From assembly GCA_946811695.1 (NCBI GenBank), contig OX328132.1, forward strand, positions 129,428,208 through 129,492,207: a DNA stretch of 64,000 bases, given 5' to 3'. The first letter of the stretch is position 1; each line of letters begins with the position of its first letter. Under the pieces are notes generated by a model. The model saw nothing but the letters and a program-made list of their open reading frames with translations, made no database searches and was not told where the DNA came from. Below are positions 52,285-63,614 of this stretch, piece after piece. The stretch comes from Gonocerus acuteangulatus (Eukaryota > Arthropoda > Insecta > Hemiptera > Coreidae). Made by a program: the position numbers and the translations under genes.

Positions 52285-53943
52285 GCCAATCTTGGGTACT
52301 AGTTACCAGAACTACCATCAATACGCTAATCCTGCGTAGTAGTTGATGGAGATATCATCAATACACCAATCTTGGGTACTAGTTACCAGAACTACCATCA
52401 ATACGTTAATCCTGCGTAGTAGTTGATGGAGATATCATCAATACACCAATCTTGGGTACTAGTTACCAGAACTACCATCAATACGCTAATCCTGCGTAGT
52501 AGTTGATAGAGATATCATCAATACACCAATCTTGGGTACTAGTTAACAGAACTACCATCAATACGCTAATCCTGCGTAGTAGTTGATAGAGATATCATCA
52601 ATACACCAATCTTGGGTACTAGTTAACAGAACTACCATCAATACGCTAATCCTGCGTAGTAGTTGATAGAGATATCATCAATACACCAATCTTGGGTACT
52701 AGTTAACAGAACTACCATCAATACGCTAATCCTGCGTAGTAGTTGATAGAGATATCATCAATACACCAATCTTGGGTACTAGTTAACAGAACTACCATCA
52801 ATACGCTAATCCTGCGTAGTAGTTGATGGAGATATCATCAATACACCAATCTTGGGTACTAGTTACCAGAACTACCATCAATTCGTTAATCCTGCGTAGT
52901 AGTTGATGGAGATATCATCAATACACCAATCTTGGGTACGAGTTACCAGAACTACCATCAATACGCTAATCCTGCGTAGTAGTTAATGGAGATATCATCA
53001 ATACACCAATCTTGGGTACTAGTTACCAGAACTACCATCAATACGCTAATCCTGCGTAGTAGTTGATGGAGATATCATCAATACACCAATCTTGGGTACT
53101 AGTTACCAGAACTACCATCAATACGTTAATCCTGCGTAGTAGTTGATGGAGATATCATCAATACACCAATCTCGGGTACTAGTTACCAGAACTACCATCA
53201 ATACGCTAATCCTGCGTAGTAGTTGATGGAGATATCATCAATACACCAATCTTGGGTACTAGTTACCAGAACTACCATCAATACGTTAATCTTGCGTAGT
53301 AGTTGATGGAGATATCATCAATACACCAATCTTGGGTACTAGTTACCAGAACTACCATCAATACGCTAATCCTGCGTAGTAGTTGATGGAGATATCATCA
53401 ATACACCAATCTTGGGTACTAGTTAACAGAATTACCATCAATACGCTAATCCTGCGTAGTAGTTGATGGAGATATCATCAATACACCAATCTTGGGTACT
53501 AGTTACCAGAACTACCATCATTACGTTAATCCTGCGTAGTAGTTGATGGAGATATCATCAATACACCAATCTTGGGTACTAGTTACCAGAACTACCATCA
53601 ATACGCTAATCCTGCGTAGTAGTTGATGGAGATATTATCAATACACCAATCTTGGGTACTAGTTACCAGAACTACCATCAATACGCTAATCCTGCGTAGT
53701 AGTTAATGGAGATATCATCAATACACCAATCTTGAGTACTAGTTACCAGAACTACCATCAATACGCTAATCCTGCGTAGTAGTTAATGGAGATATCATCA
53801 ATACACCAATCTTGGGTACTAGTTACTGGAACTACCATCAATACACTAATCCTGCGTAGTAGTTAATGGAGATATCATCAATACACCAATCTTGGGTACT
53901 AGTTCCCAGAACTACCATCAATACGCTAATCTTGCATAGAAGT
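52285..53943. repeat. Minisatellite, 80-bp dimeric unit
   Basis: About 21 units of 80 bp. Each unit is two related 40-mers: CACCAATCTTGGGTACTAG... and CGCTAATCCTGCGTAGTAG..., both ending ATCAATA. The halves match at well over half of positions, so an ancestral 40-bp monomer dimerised before amplification. Individual units differ by GTTACC/GTTAAC and GATGG/GATAG/AATGG. Confidence 0.95.
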
Positions 53944-54465
53944 TACAATACGCCAGAACATTGACACTTTCGAAATTATAATAAATGTTAACAACAAGAT
54001 AAAACATTAAAAAGTTTAAAATTAGTACGAATTTTTTTAAAGACAATGATAAAAATAAAGATCCACCTTTCATGTCTCTCTTAATATTCTTTAATATAGA
54101 AGGAAAGCAGTAAATAATAAGGAGTGACATTAAAGAAGGGAGTTTCAATTCTTTTTAAATTAAAACAGGAGAAAAAAGCTGCAAATTAATCACAGGTAAA
54201 TTTCTCACAAAGGATTCTTCTAAGAAATTTCATTATTATTTTTTTTAAAGAACGCGATAATTAAATTGTGAACTCGTAAAAAGCACAAACGAGGCAGAAA
54301 GGTGCCCGACAGCAAATAAGCAATTCATACTTTTGATTTTAATTAAGCTCCTCATAATTATTCTTTTAATATCCCTCTGTTTATTTAACATCTATATAGT
54401 GATGGAATTATATAACTTAATACAATTCTCCTAACTTGCAAATAATTAATTCCAATTTAAAACAT
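53944..54465. other. Unassigned spacer
   Basis: AT-rich; no recognised gene or repeat. Confidence 0.4.
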
Positions 54466-54726
54466 ACAGGGTGATCAAAACTCGATTGACATCATTATAT
54501 AATCATGTAATGCAGTTTATTTCAATTTTATTTCAACAGTCACTGTCTAACTAACGAGCGCTGGCCTTTCTTAGATAAGAGCTATCTAATCGCAGGCTCT
54601 GGTGCTGGCCTCTGTCGGCTGTTTTGCGAATTGCTGTGGTGCTGGCCTCTGTTGGCTGTTTCACGAGACAGCACTAGACAGATATAAACAAATTCACACC
54701 GTTAGACCGATTTTGACGTAGCTGGG

Positions 54727-55803
54727 TATAAAGGTAGATCTTGATACGAGGAGTGTAATAGACAGAAAGTAGGTGTAGCATGGCACACTGGGTAACAGCT
54801 AGTATACAGGTAGATCTTGATACGAGGAGAGTCATAGACAGAGAGTAGGTGTAGCATGGCACACTGGGTAACAGCTAGTAGACGGGTAGATCTTGATACG
54901 AGGAGAGTCATAGACAGAGAGTAGGTGTAGCATGGCACACTGGGTAACAGCTAGTATACAGGTAGATCTTGATACGAGGAGAGTCATAGACAGAGAGTAG
55001 GTGTAGCATGGCACACTGGGTAACAGCTAGTATACGGGTAGATCTTGATACGAGGAGAGTCATAGACAGTGAGTAGGTGTAGCATGGCACACTGGGTAAC
55101 AGCTAGTAGACGGGTAGATCTTGATACGAGGAGAGTCATAGACAGAGAGTAGGTGTAGCATGGCACACTGGGTAACAGCTAGTATACGGGTAGATCTTGA
55201 AACGAGGAGAGTCATAGACAAAGAGTAGGTGTAGCATGGCACACTGGGTAACGGCTAGTATACAGGTAGATCTTGATACGAGGAGAGTCATAGACAGAGA
55301 GTAGGTGTAGCATGGCACACTGGGTAACAGCTAGTATACAGGTAGATCTTGATACGAGGAGAGTCATAGACAGAGAGTAGGTGTAGCATGGCACACTGGG
55401 TAACAGCTAGTATACAGGTAGATCTTGATACGAGGAGAGTCATAGACAGAGAGTAGGTGTAGCATGGCACACTGGGTAACAGCTAGTATACAGGTAGATC
55501 TTGATACGAGGAGAGTCATAGACAGAGAGTAGGTGTAGCATGGCACACTGGGTAACAGCTAGTATACAGGTAGATCTTGATACGAGGAGAGTCATAGACA
55601 GAGAGTAGGTGTAGCATGGCACACTGGGTAACAGCTAGTATACGGGTAGATCTTGATACGAGGAGAGTCATAGACAGTGAGTAGGTGTAGCATGGCACAC
55701 TGGGTAACAGCTAGTAGACGGGTAGATCTTGATACGAGGAGAGTCATAGACAGAGAGTAGGTGTAGCATGGCACACTGGGTAACAGCTAGTATACGGGTA
55801 GAT
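54727..55803. repeat. 76-bp array, left arm of foldback
   Basis: About 14 units of 76 bp (GGTAGATCTTGATACGAGG, AGAGTCATAGACAGAGAG, GTAGCATGGCACACTGGG). Successive minus-strand ATG frames of 60 codons, spaced 76 bp apart, are repeat artefacts. Confidence 0.95.
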
Positions 55804-56107
55804 GTTTGTTTTTTTGTTTCCACTCTTTATTATATTACGTGTAGATAATTCACAAACTTTTACAATCAAACATAAAATAATATTTTATTTTTCATCTAAC
55901 TTAATATCAGCACTGATATCGTTGAAATTAAACATTCAAACCCTGATTAGACTTGAAAAAACCAGACTGACGTTTTTAAAACGTAAATTTATCATAATTC
56001 AACAAAGATAATTATTGAAGTAATGTGATTTTCGAATGAGTTGATAATAAATTTTGATTTTTTCCAAGTCTAATCAATGTTTAATTTCAACGATATCAGT
56101 GTTGATA

Positions 56108-56425
56108 TTAAGTTGTATCTAGCTGTTACCCAGTGTGCCATGCTACACCTACTCTCTGTCTATGACTCTCCTCGTTTCAAGATCTACCCGTATACTAGCT
56201 GTTACCCAGTGTGCCATGCTACACCTACTCTCTGTCTATGACTCTCCTCGTATCAAGATCTACCTGTATACTAGCTGTTACCCAGTGTGCCATGCTACAC
56301 CTACTCACTGTCTATGACTCTCCTCGTATCAAGATCTACCTGTATACTAGCTGTTACCCAGTGTGCCATGCTACACCTACTCTCTGTCTATGACTCTCCT
56401 CGTATCAAGATCTACCTGTATACCC
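56108..56425. repeat. 76-bp array, right arm of foldback
   Basis: About four units, inverse orientation to the left arm. The edges match the left arm, so the arms differ mainly by unit number. Confidence 0.94.
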
Positions 56426-56680
56426 AGCTACGTCAAAATCGGTCTAACGGTGTGAATTTGTTTATATCTGTCTAGTGCTGTCTCGTGAAACAGCCAACAG
56501 AGGCCAGCACCACAGCAATTCGAAAAACAGCCGACAGAGGCCAGCACCAGAGCCTGCGAGTAGATAGCTCTTATCTAAGAAAGGCCAGCGCTCCTTAGTT
56601 AGACAGTGACTGTTGATATAAAATTGAAATAAACTGCATTACATGATTATATAATGATGTAAAGTCATCAATGAGTTCGA

Positions 56681-56851
56681 GTTATTCTAATTATCAGGAA
56701 AATCAACAAATAAATTTGAGACATTATTCAAAATGGCTGTCGATTCAAAATGACCGTCAGAATCTGAATGGTTCAGTGTAGCCAATTTTTCTAGAACAAA
56801 ACTTTTGACCTTTTGACCAAATTTTGAAATTTGACTATTTTGACATAGCCT
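56681..56851. other. Unassigned spacer
   Basis: Contains loosely repeated CAAAATGACCG / TTTTGACC words; otherwise unassigned. Confidence 0.35.
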
Positions 56852-57310
56852 AAGAGGGTTCTCTAGCCAGGAGGGAAGGAGGGTTCTCTAGCCGAGAGGG
56901 AAGGAGGGTTCTCTAGCCGGGAGGGAAGGAGGGTTCTCTAGGCAGGAGGGAAGGAGGGTTCTCCAGCCGGGAGGGAAGGAGTGTTCTCTAGCCGGGATGG
57001 AAGGAGGGTTCTCTAGCCAGGAGGGAAGGAGGTTTCTCTAGCCGGGAGGGAAGGAGGGTTCTCTAGCCAGGAGGGAAGGAGGGTTCTCTAGCCGGGAGGA
57101 AAGGGGGGTTCTCTAGCCGGGAGGGAAGGAGGGTTCTGTAGCCGGGAGGTAAGGAGGGTTCTCTAGCTCGGCGGGAAGGAGGGTTCTCTAGCCGGGAAGG
57201 AAGGAGGGTTCTCTAGCCGGGAGGGAAGGAGGATTGTCTAGCCGGGAGGGAAGGAGGGTTCTCTAGCCGGGAGGGGAGGAGGGTTCTCTAGCTCGAAGGG
57301 AAAGAGGGTT
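56852..57310. repeat. Minisatellite, 25-bp purine-rich unit
   Basis: About 18 units of GGGAGGGAAGGAGGGTTC with TCTAGCC, many substitutions. Confidence 0.93.
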
Positions 57311-57604
57311 CCAGATTGCGTAATTGGATTGACGTAATACGCGGCTGTTTTCCCTTAAGCAAAAGGAATGACACTGGAGGGGTGAGGGGGGGGAATAGAA
57401 TGAATTCGAAGGCTTATCTTATGACGACAAAAGGAAATAGGCGTCTTTCTCCAAATCCAATTATTATGCATATTCTGAATGTTGTTTCTGCATATTTTAT
57501 TTTGTTAGAATTTTGGTAGTTTAAAATATTTGCAGATTGAACGTACCAAAGGCCGTCTATTAAATTAAATATTATTAATAACGCGATAATTTATTTTTTT
57601 GCCG
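57311..57604. other. Unassigned spacer
   Basis: No recognised feature. Confidence 0.35.
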
Positions 57605-58137
57605 AAGCTCTCCAAATTTATGCTATACAATCCGGCCCCTATCCAGGTTATCCTAATTCCCCATACCGACTGCTAGACTGCAGTCAATCCAGTCCCTTTC
57701 CAGGACATCCTAACTCTCCTTATAGAACTGCTAGACAGTAGTCAATCCGGTCCCTATCCAGGATATCCTAATTCTCCATACAGTACTGCTAGACTGTAGT
57801 CAATCCGGTCTCTATCCAGGATATCCTAATTCTCCATACAGAACTGCCTGACTCTAGTCAATCCAGTCCCTGTGCAGGATATCCTAATTCTCCATACAGA
57901 ACTGCCAGACTCTAGTCAATCCAGTCCCTGTGCAGGATATCCTAATTCTCCATACAGTACTTCTAGACTCTAGTCAATCCGGTCCCTATCCAGGATATCC
58001 TAACTCTCCGTACAGTACTTCTAGACTCTAGTCAATCCGGTCCCTATGCAGGATATCCTAACTCTCCGTACAGTACTTCTAGACTCTAGTCAATCCAGTC
58101 CCTATGCAGGATATCCTAACTCTCCGTACAGTACTGT
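57605..58137. repeat. Degenerate minisatellite, about 60-bp unit
   Basis: About nine units of CAGTCAATCCGGTCCC, TATCCAGGATATCCTAATTC and CATACAGTACTGCTAGACT with moderate divergence; the right-hand units (CTTCTAGACTC) are more alike. Confidence 0.88.
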
Positions 58138-58956
58138 TTGAGTAGGTGCTCGAGGATATCTTTATTCATTATTTGCGTTAGCCGGAAGGCTCTTGTAGTT
58201 AAGTGTACGTTGGTTGCTCTATTGGGCTTTTTCTGCTTTTATGAGTATGACTCGCAGACCATTTAGACGATGCATTATTTTGGGAATAGCGGAAATGCAC
58301 TGATGCCTCTCGGGGGCACTGCATTCTGGAGCCCCTAAGTTCCCCCTACTATGGTTAAATAAATAAATACTTTTAAACTTGTCTTAGTGCCCCTGAAGGT
58401 CTATCAGTGCATATGAAACTGGGAGAGTTATAATGAATTAACTAGTAAGTAAAAAAGCTTTTATTCTATTCATTGACCCACTGTATATTTTATAACAAAA
58501 ATATTTTTCACAGAGCAAAGCGAAGCTAATGAAATTATGATTGATCTATTTCAAATCATATGGGAAATACATTTCCCTGGCTTCCCTAAGGGAAAGCAAC
58601 CCTGAAACTTGCTGGAACCAGCAAGGTATTGGTCCAGAACTGGCAAGGAAGACTTTATTTTGGAACGTAATTCGTTTGGCACAAGTGAAATCCAAGTTCT
58701 CATGGCGCATGAAGAATGCATCGAATATGCTAGTGAGATAAGAGCTTGAAAGTCTAATTTTAAAATGAAAGATCTTTGGGTGTAGATGAAAAGCAAGGAT
58801 CCTTGGTAGCTGAGGCTTAATTACGCAGTGAAGAAAGTTGAGTTGCGAGAAATTGGACGGAGAACGAAAACGAACTAATATTGGAAACGGACTCAGCCAC
58901 CGCTCGAAACTTTTCTATTTGCTGTATAGGAGCCAATCTAAAGTTGAATCCAAGCT
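58138..58956. other. Unassigned spacer, possible retroposon 3' end
   Basis: A GC-richer segment around 58290-58355 ends in TAAATAAATAAATAC, resembling a LINE-type tail; the family was not recognised. The remainder is unassigned. Confidence 0.35.
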
Positions 58957-59200
58957 GCACATCCTCCCGACTCCTGTCCTAGGCAGCGAGTACACACTCC
59001 ATTACCAGCGTCAAGCTGCACATCCTCCCGACTCCTGTCCTAGGCAGCGAGTACACACTCCATTACCAGCGTCAAGCTGCACATCCTCCCGACTCCTGGC
59101 CTAGGCAGCGAGTACACACTCCATTACCAGCGTCAAGCTGCACATCCTCCCGACTCCTGTCCTAGGCAGCGAGTACACACTCCATTACCAGCCTCAACTT
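58957..59200. repeat. Minisatellite, 61-bp unit, 4 copies
   Basis: Four nearly identical units (CAAGCTGCACATCCTCCC, GACTCCTGTCCTAGGCAG, CGAGTACACACTCC). Confidence 0.95.
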
Positions 59201-60099
59201 CATTTACACTTCAAATCCACGCCCTTAATCAACAGTAAGCTCTTAGACATAATTCCCCTTCATTAATCTTCGTATTTAGTTTACAACATTAGTCAACACT
59301 AACCATTCTTATATTGTGGAAAATGTTTTAGAAATTTCGTTTTTTCGAAACATAGAGCATTATAATGAAATAAGATTCAGTTGATATTAAGCAATGTGTA
59401 GACTTGATTCTTATAGAAATAAGCCTGAGATTACACAAAATATATACTTCACATTAATAGAAACACCATCCACATCAATAAAAATCTAGAAAAAAATCAA
59501 GAATAATAACAAGAAAAATTTGCCGCACTTTAGGAATGGATGAGAACGTCCAGAATGCTTGAGAAAAATCTGGAAGACTTTATAACAACGACCAGATTGG
59601 GGACACATCTGTAACACTAAATTGATGGATAACTACACCAAGGAAGGGAGAGAAGAGGCTAGACAAATACAAGATTGTATAAGAACATTGTGAAAAGGAA
59701 AGGAAAAGCTACAAGGTGATCGAGAAAGCGGGAGAAAGAAAAGATAAAGTCTGTCACGCGGGAGCTGCATAACTAAACATTTTCCTCAGAATTTGGGTAG
59801 TGTCGAGTGCATTCCTGAATAATTTGCTTAAAATAACCTATATAAATAATATAAAAACATAAATAGATCTGCTCTTTTACATTTGTAATGAGCCTCTGTT
59901 TCAATTATAAATTTTGTAATTATTTTCCTTTCAGAGTTTTGTGTAAGTGTGTAACTACACTACTTAATAAATACAGAAAAACTCATTTTCGTCACTTGAT
60001 CTTCATGAATGATAAAAGGAACGGGAATCAGCAATAACGCAGGAAGGGGATAGAGCGCCCCTAGTGGCATAAATTAGAACTCAACAACTCATATAAAAT
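59201..60099. other. Unassigned spacer
   Basis: AT-rich with no recognised gene, RNA or array. Confidence 0.4.
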
Positions 60100-60478
60100 C
60101 AGAGGTCTGTCGGGAGAATACTATTTAAACATAGCACAAAGTAAAACCCCGCTTCCGGTAAACCGATTTAGTTTACTTTTAATAACACTTCTGTATTATT
60201 AGATACCCTGGACGTATATCGCATTTCGTAACAATACAACAGAAAGTAGGACCAATATGAGCAAATTAGTAATATTTGTCCGGAGTAAACCCCCTCCTAA
60301 TGAACCGATTTAGTTCAATTTACAACAAATTTTTCTCTTTATATGACCACAACGAATACCGAGTGTACCTGAAATATAACAAAAATTACGGCTGGTATTG
60401 CCCCCCCCCCCTTTCCAGATGGACCTTTTGCTGGTTAACAAACTCGTTCATTCGTTTGCTCTTGCGTGTGTCGTGCTA

Positions 60479-60480
<2 letters not shown>
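60100..60480. mobile_element. Diverged family A-like fragment
   Basis: Repeats the words GTAAACCGATTTAGTT and TGAACCGATTTAGTTC about 130 bp apart, and ends TTTTGCTGGTTAACAAACTC ... GTGCTAACGGATATAT, matching the family A edge next to (TA)n (60481-60538). Confidence 0.42.

Positions 60481-60538
<58 letters not shown>
60481..60538. repeat. (TA)n microsatellite
   Basis: About 58 bp of TA between the family A-like fragment and the foldback terminus. Confidence 0.95.
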
Positions 60539-60540
<2 letters not shown>

Positions 60541-61163
60541 CGGGTGATTCAGGTCTAAGTAGCCAAACTTCAGGAGTTAATTTTAGAGATGAAAAACTTT
60601 GAGGTTGCTGGGAGAGAAGGAAGATCTTGAGGTGAATGAAGAAACGTCGAGTTCCTTCACAAGAGTTTATTTCCACGCAAATAAACTCTTGTGAAGGAAC
60701 TAGAGGTTTTTTCATTCACCTGAATTTTAGACATCATTTCCAACAAATAAGTTCGTATAAAGTATTGTCCGATTCGGAATGGAAAAGGAGCTATGTCCAA
60801 TTTTCTCCAACCGTTAAAGGTAATTAAATTCTAAATATGCCACACTAAAATAGACAAAATTTCTTTAAAAAAAACAGTAATTTAATTCACTAAACCTATT
60901 GATAAAAGATACTTTCTGGACGTCCAATAACGCACTTCGGGTTTTCTCGATGAATCAATGTTTTTTCGCAAATTTTTTCTCTGCCCCCTAACGGACTACA
61001 GATTCAATACTTACAGGAAAACTTGTACAACTAGTTAGCATTAAATTTATGCAAATGAAATGGAAGTTTATTGAGGGATAGGTTAAAAAGTGTGGAATGG
61101 AGTTTTGTTTCTGCCAAATACTTTGTGTGAAGAAATTATAAATTATTCATTATTTATTGGCCA

Positions 61164-61505
61164 AACTGTGGGAACCCATTGTCCAATCCGGAACCAATAA
61201 GAAGTAACTGTGGGAACCCATTGTCCAATCCGGAACCAATAAGAAGTAACTGTGGGAACCCATAGTCCAATCCGGAACCAATAAGAAGTAACTGTGGGAG
61301 CCCATTGTCCAATCCGGAAGCAATAAGAAGTAACTGTGGGAACCCATTGTCCAATCCGGAACCAATAAGAAGTAACTGTGGGAGCCCATTGTCCAATCCG
61401 GAAGCAATAAGAAGTAACTGTGGGAAACCATTGTCCAATCCGGAAGCAATAAGAAGTAACTGTGGGAACCCATTGTCCAATCCGGAAGCAATAAGAAGTA
61501 ACTGA
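61164..61505. repeat. 42-bp array, left arm
   Basis: Eight units with period 42 bp (AACTGTGGGAACCCATTG, TCCAATCCGGAACCAATAAG). The three innermost units have the same order of variants as the inner units of the right arm. Confidence 0.95.
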
Positions 61506-62064
61506 AAAACATTTTTGGAAAAGTTTTCATTTATCAGATATCTCACATATCGTGTTTTCTAAATTTCTATTGATTTATCATTTTTTTTATTATTTGTGTG
61601 ACGTATTTGGCACTCATGTTTTGACTAGACATTTTGAGGGGATAATTCAAAAACATTTCAGGATAGTTAAATAATTTGAAATATTTTAGAATGAAATTTC
61701 AAATAACACTTCTACATTTAGTTAGCATTAAATTTATGCAAATTAAGTGGAAGTTTATTGAGGGATAGGTTAAACGATTGGCTGATTTTTGTCAAAGAGT
61801 GTGGAATGTAGTTTTGTTTCTGTCAAATTCCTTATGTGAAAAAATGATAAATTATTCATTATTTATTGGCCAAACTGTGGGAGCCCATTGTCCAGTCCGG
61901 AAGCAGTAAAAAGTAACTGAAAGAAGTATTGGAAAAGTTTTTAATTTGAGAGATATGTCACATTTTGTGTTTTCGGAATTTTCATTGATAGTTGGCACTA
62001 ATAGGTTTGCTAATGTATTTAAAAAGTTGGCAATTGCTGAAATAGCAACTGGACCTTTGTCAAC

Positions 62065-62331
62065 ATGGACGGTGGACAGGAATCCATAAGAACCACAAAT
62101 CTATCCCGTGTGAGAGCGGAACGTCTCCAAAGCAAAAGGTCGACTGGTCGGGAATCTTGGTTAGCCGAAGAAGATATTCCTCCGAAATTCCGCACCACAA
62201 GGATTTACATGAGACCAATTATGCGAATCGGGACTATTAAATGTTTCATCTTGTGTGAATTTGGCCTTGTCTGTCTACAAAATATTGTGGCCGAACAGAG
62301 GATTAAAATGTATCCTCCCGCAATGTTGTAG
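62065..62331 (+). CDS. Unrecognised 88-codon frame in foldback centre
   Basis: An 88-codon frame from ATG to TAG in the non-mirrored centre. It is basic (many Arg/Lys; begins MDGGQESIRTTNLSRVRAER) and shows no motif I recognise. It is not repeat-derived, unlike most frames here. It could be a relic of the element's own gene, a captured host exon, or chance. The preceding sequence offers no clear splice or promoter signal. Confidence 0.25.
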   Translation: MDGGQESIRTTNLSRVRAERLQSKRSTGRESWLAEEDIPPKFRTTRIYMRPIMRIGTIKCFILCEFGLVCLQNIVAEQRIKMYPPAML

Positions 62332-62547
62332 TTTTTTTTAGTGTTATTTGAAATTTCATTCTAAAATATTTCAAATTATTTAACTATCCTGAAATGTTTT
62401 TGAATTATCCCCTCAAAATGTCTAGTCAAAACATGAGTGCCAAATACGTCACACAAATAATAAAAAAAATGATAAATCAATAGAAATTTAGAAAACACGA
62501 AATGTGAGATATCTGATAAATGAAAACGTTTCCAAAAATGTTTTTCA

Positions 62548-63098
62548 GTTACTTCTTATTGCTTCCGGATTGGACAATGGGTTCCCACAGTTACTTCTTA
62601 TTGCTTCCGGATTGGACAATGGTTTCCCACAGTTACTTCTTATTGCTTCCGGATTGGACTATGGGCTCCCACAGTTACTTCTTATTGGTTCCGGATTGGA
62701 CAATGGGTTCCCACAGTTACTTCTTATTGCTTCCGGATTGGACAATGGGCTCCCACAGTTACTTCTTATTGGTTCCGGATTGGACAATGGGTTCCCACAG
62801 TTACTTCTTATTGCTTCCGGATTGGACAATGGGTTCCCACAGTTACTTCTTATTGGTTCCGGATTGGACAATGGGTTCCCACAGTTACTTCTTATTGCTT
62901 CCGGATTGGACAATGGGTTCCCACAGTTACTTCTTATTGCTTCCGGATTGGACAATGGTTCCCACAGTTACTTCTTATTGCTTCCGGATTGGACAATGGG
63001 CTCCCACAGTTACTTCTTATTGGTTCCGGATTGGACAATGGGTTCCCACAGTTACTTCTTATTGGTTCCGGATTGGACAATGGGTTCCCACAGTTTGG
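62548..63098. repeat. 42-bp array, right arm
   Basis: About 13 units, inverse orientation. One unit near 62955 is a base short (CAATGGTTCCC), which shifts the repeat-derived open frame. Confidence 0.95.
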
Positions 63099-63614
63099 CC
63101 AATAAATAATGAATAATTTATAATTTCTTCACACAAAGTATTTGGCAGAAACAAAACTCCATTCCACACTTTTTAACCTATCCCTCAATAAACTTCCATT
63201 TCATTTGCATAAATTTAATGCTAACTAGTTGTAAGTTTTCCTGTAAGTATTGAATCTGTAGTCCGTTAGGGGGCTGAGAAAAAATTTGCGAAAAAACATT
63301 GATTCATCGAGAAAACCCGAAGTGCGTTATTGGACGTCCAGAAAGTATCTTTTATCAATAGGTTTAGTGAATTAAATCACTGTTTTTTTTAAAGAAATTT
63401 TGTCTATTTTAGTGTGGCATATTTAGAATTTAATTATCTTCAACGGTTTTTGAGCAATCCTTTCTTATTCAATAAAAAATATGTCCACCTTAAAAAAACA
63501 GAAAATTGGACATTTTCCATTCCGAATCGGACAATACTTTATATGAACTTTTTTGTTGGAAATGATGTCCAAAATCACCTCCTGAAGTTTGGCTACTTAG
63601 ACCTGAATCACCCT

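Larger units (their letters stand above)
54466..56680. mobile_element. Foldback element with 76-bp arrays in both arms
   Basis: The left end is ACAGGGTGATCAAAACTCG. Left arm (54466 to about 55960) and right arm (about 56050-56680) are inverted copies: CAGTCACTGTCTAACTAA, GGTGCTGGCCTCTGT, CACACCGTTAGACCGATT, then the array, then the inner AATATCAGCACTGATATCG segment and its inverse. The array has about 14 units on the left and 4 on the right. The right terminus lacks the CAGGGTGAT motif, so it is eroded. No transposase. Confidence 0.8.
60540..63614. mobile_element. Large foldback element with 42-bp arrays in both arms
   Basis: Left end CACCGGGTGATTCAGGTC; the inverse of the right end gives ACAGGGTGATTCAGGTC; both continue TAAGTAGCCAAACTTCAGG. 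Arms run to about 61707 and from about 62341, with matching blocks in mirror order, for example AAATATGCCACACTAAAAT, TTATTGAGGGATAGGTTA, the 42-bp array, and ATTTCAAATAACAC. The centre (61708-62340) is not mirrored. The left arm carries an extra hairpin (60630-60721). TA-rich flanks on both sides fit a TA target but are uninformative. No recognised transposase. Confidence 0.85.

Noticed and set aside
54674..55774. Series of 60-codon frames spaced 76 bp apart
   Set aside because: Each is the same frame restarted in successive 76-bp units; a repeat artefact.
61150..61546. Repeat-rich frames in the foldback arms (also 62504-63116)
   Set aside because: 42-bp units are divisible by three; the frame breaks where one unit is a base short.
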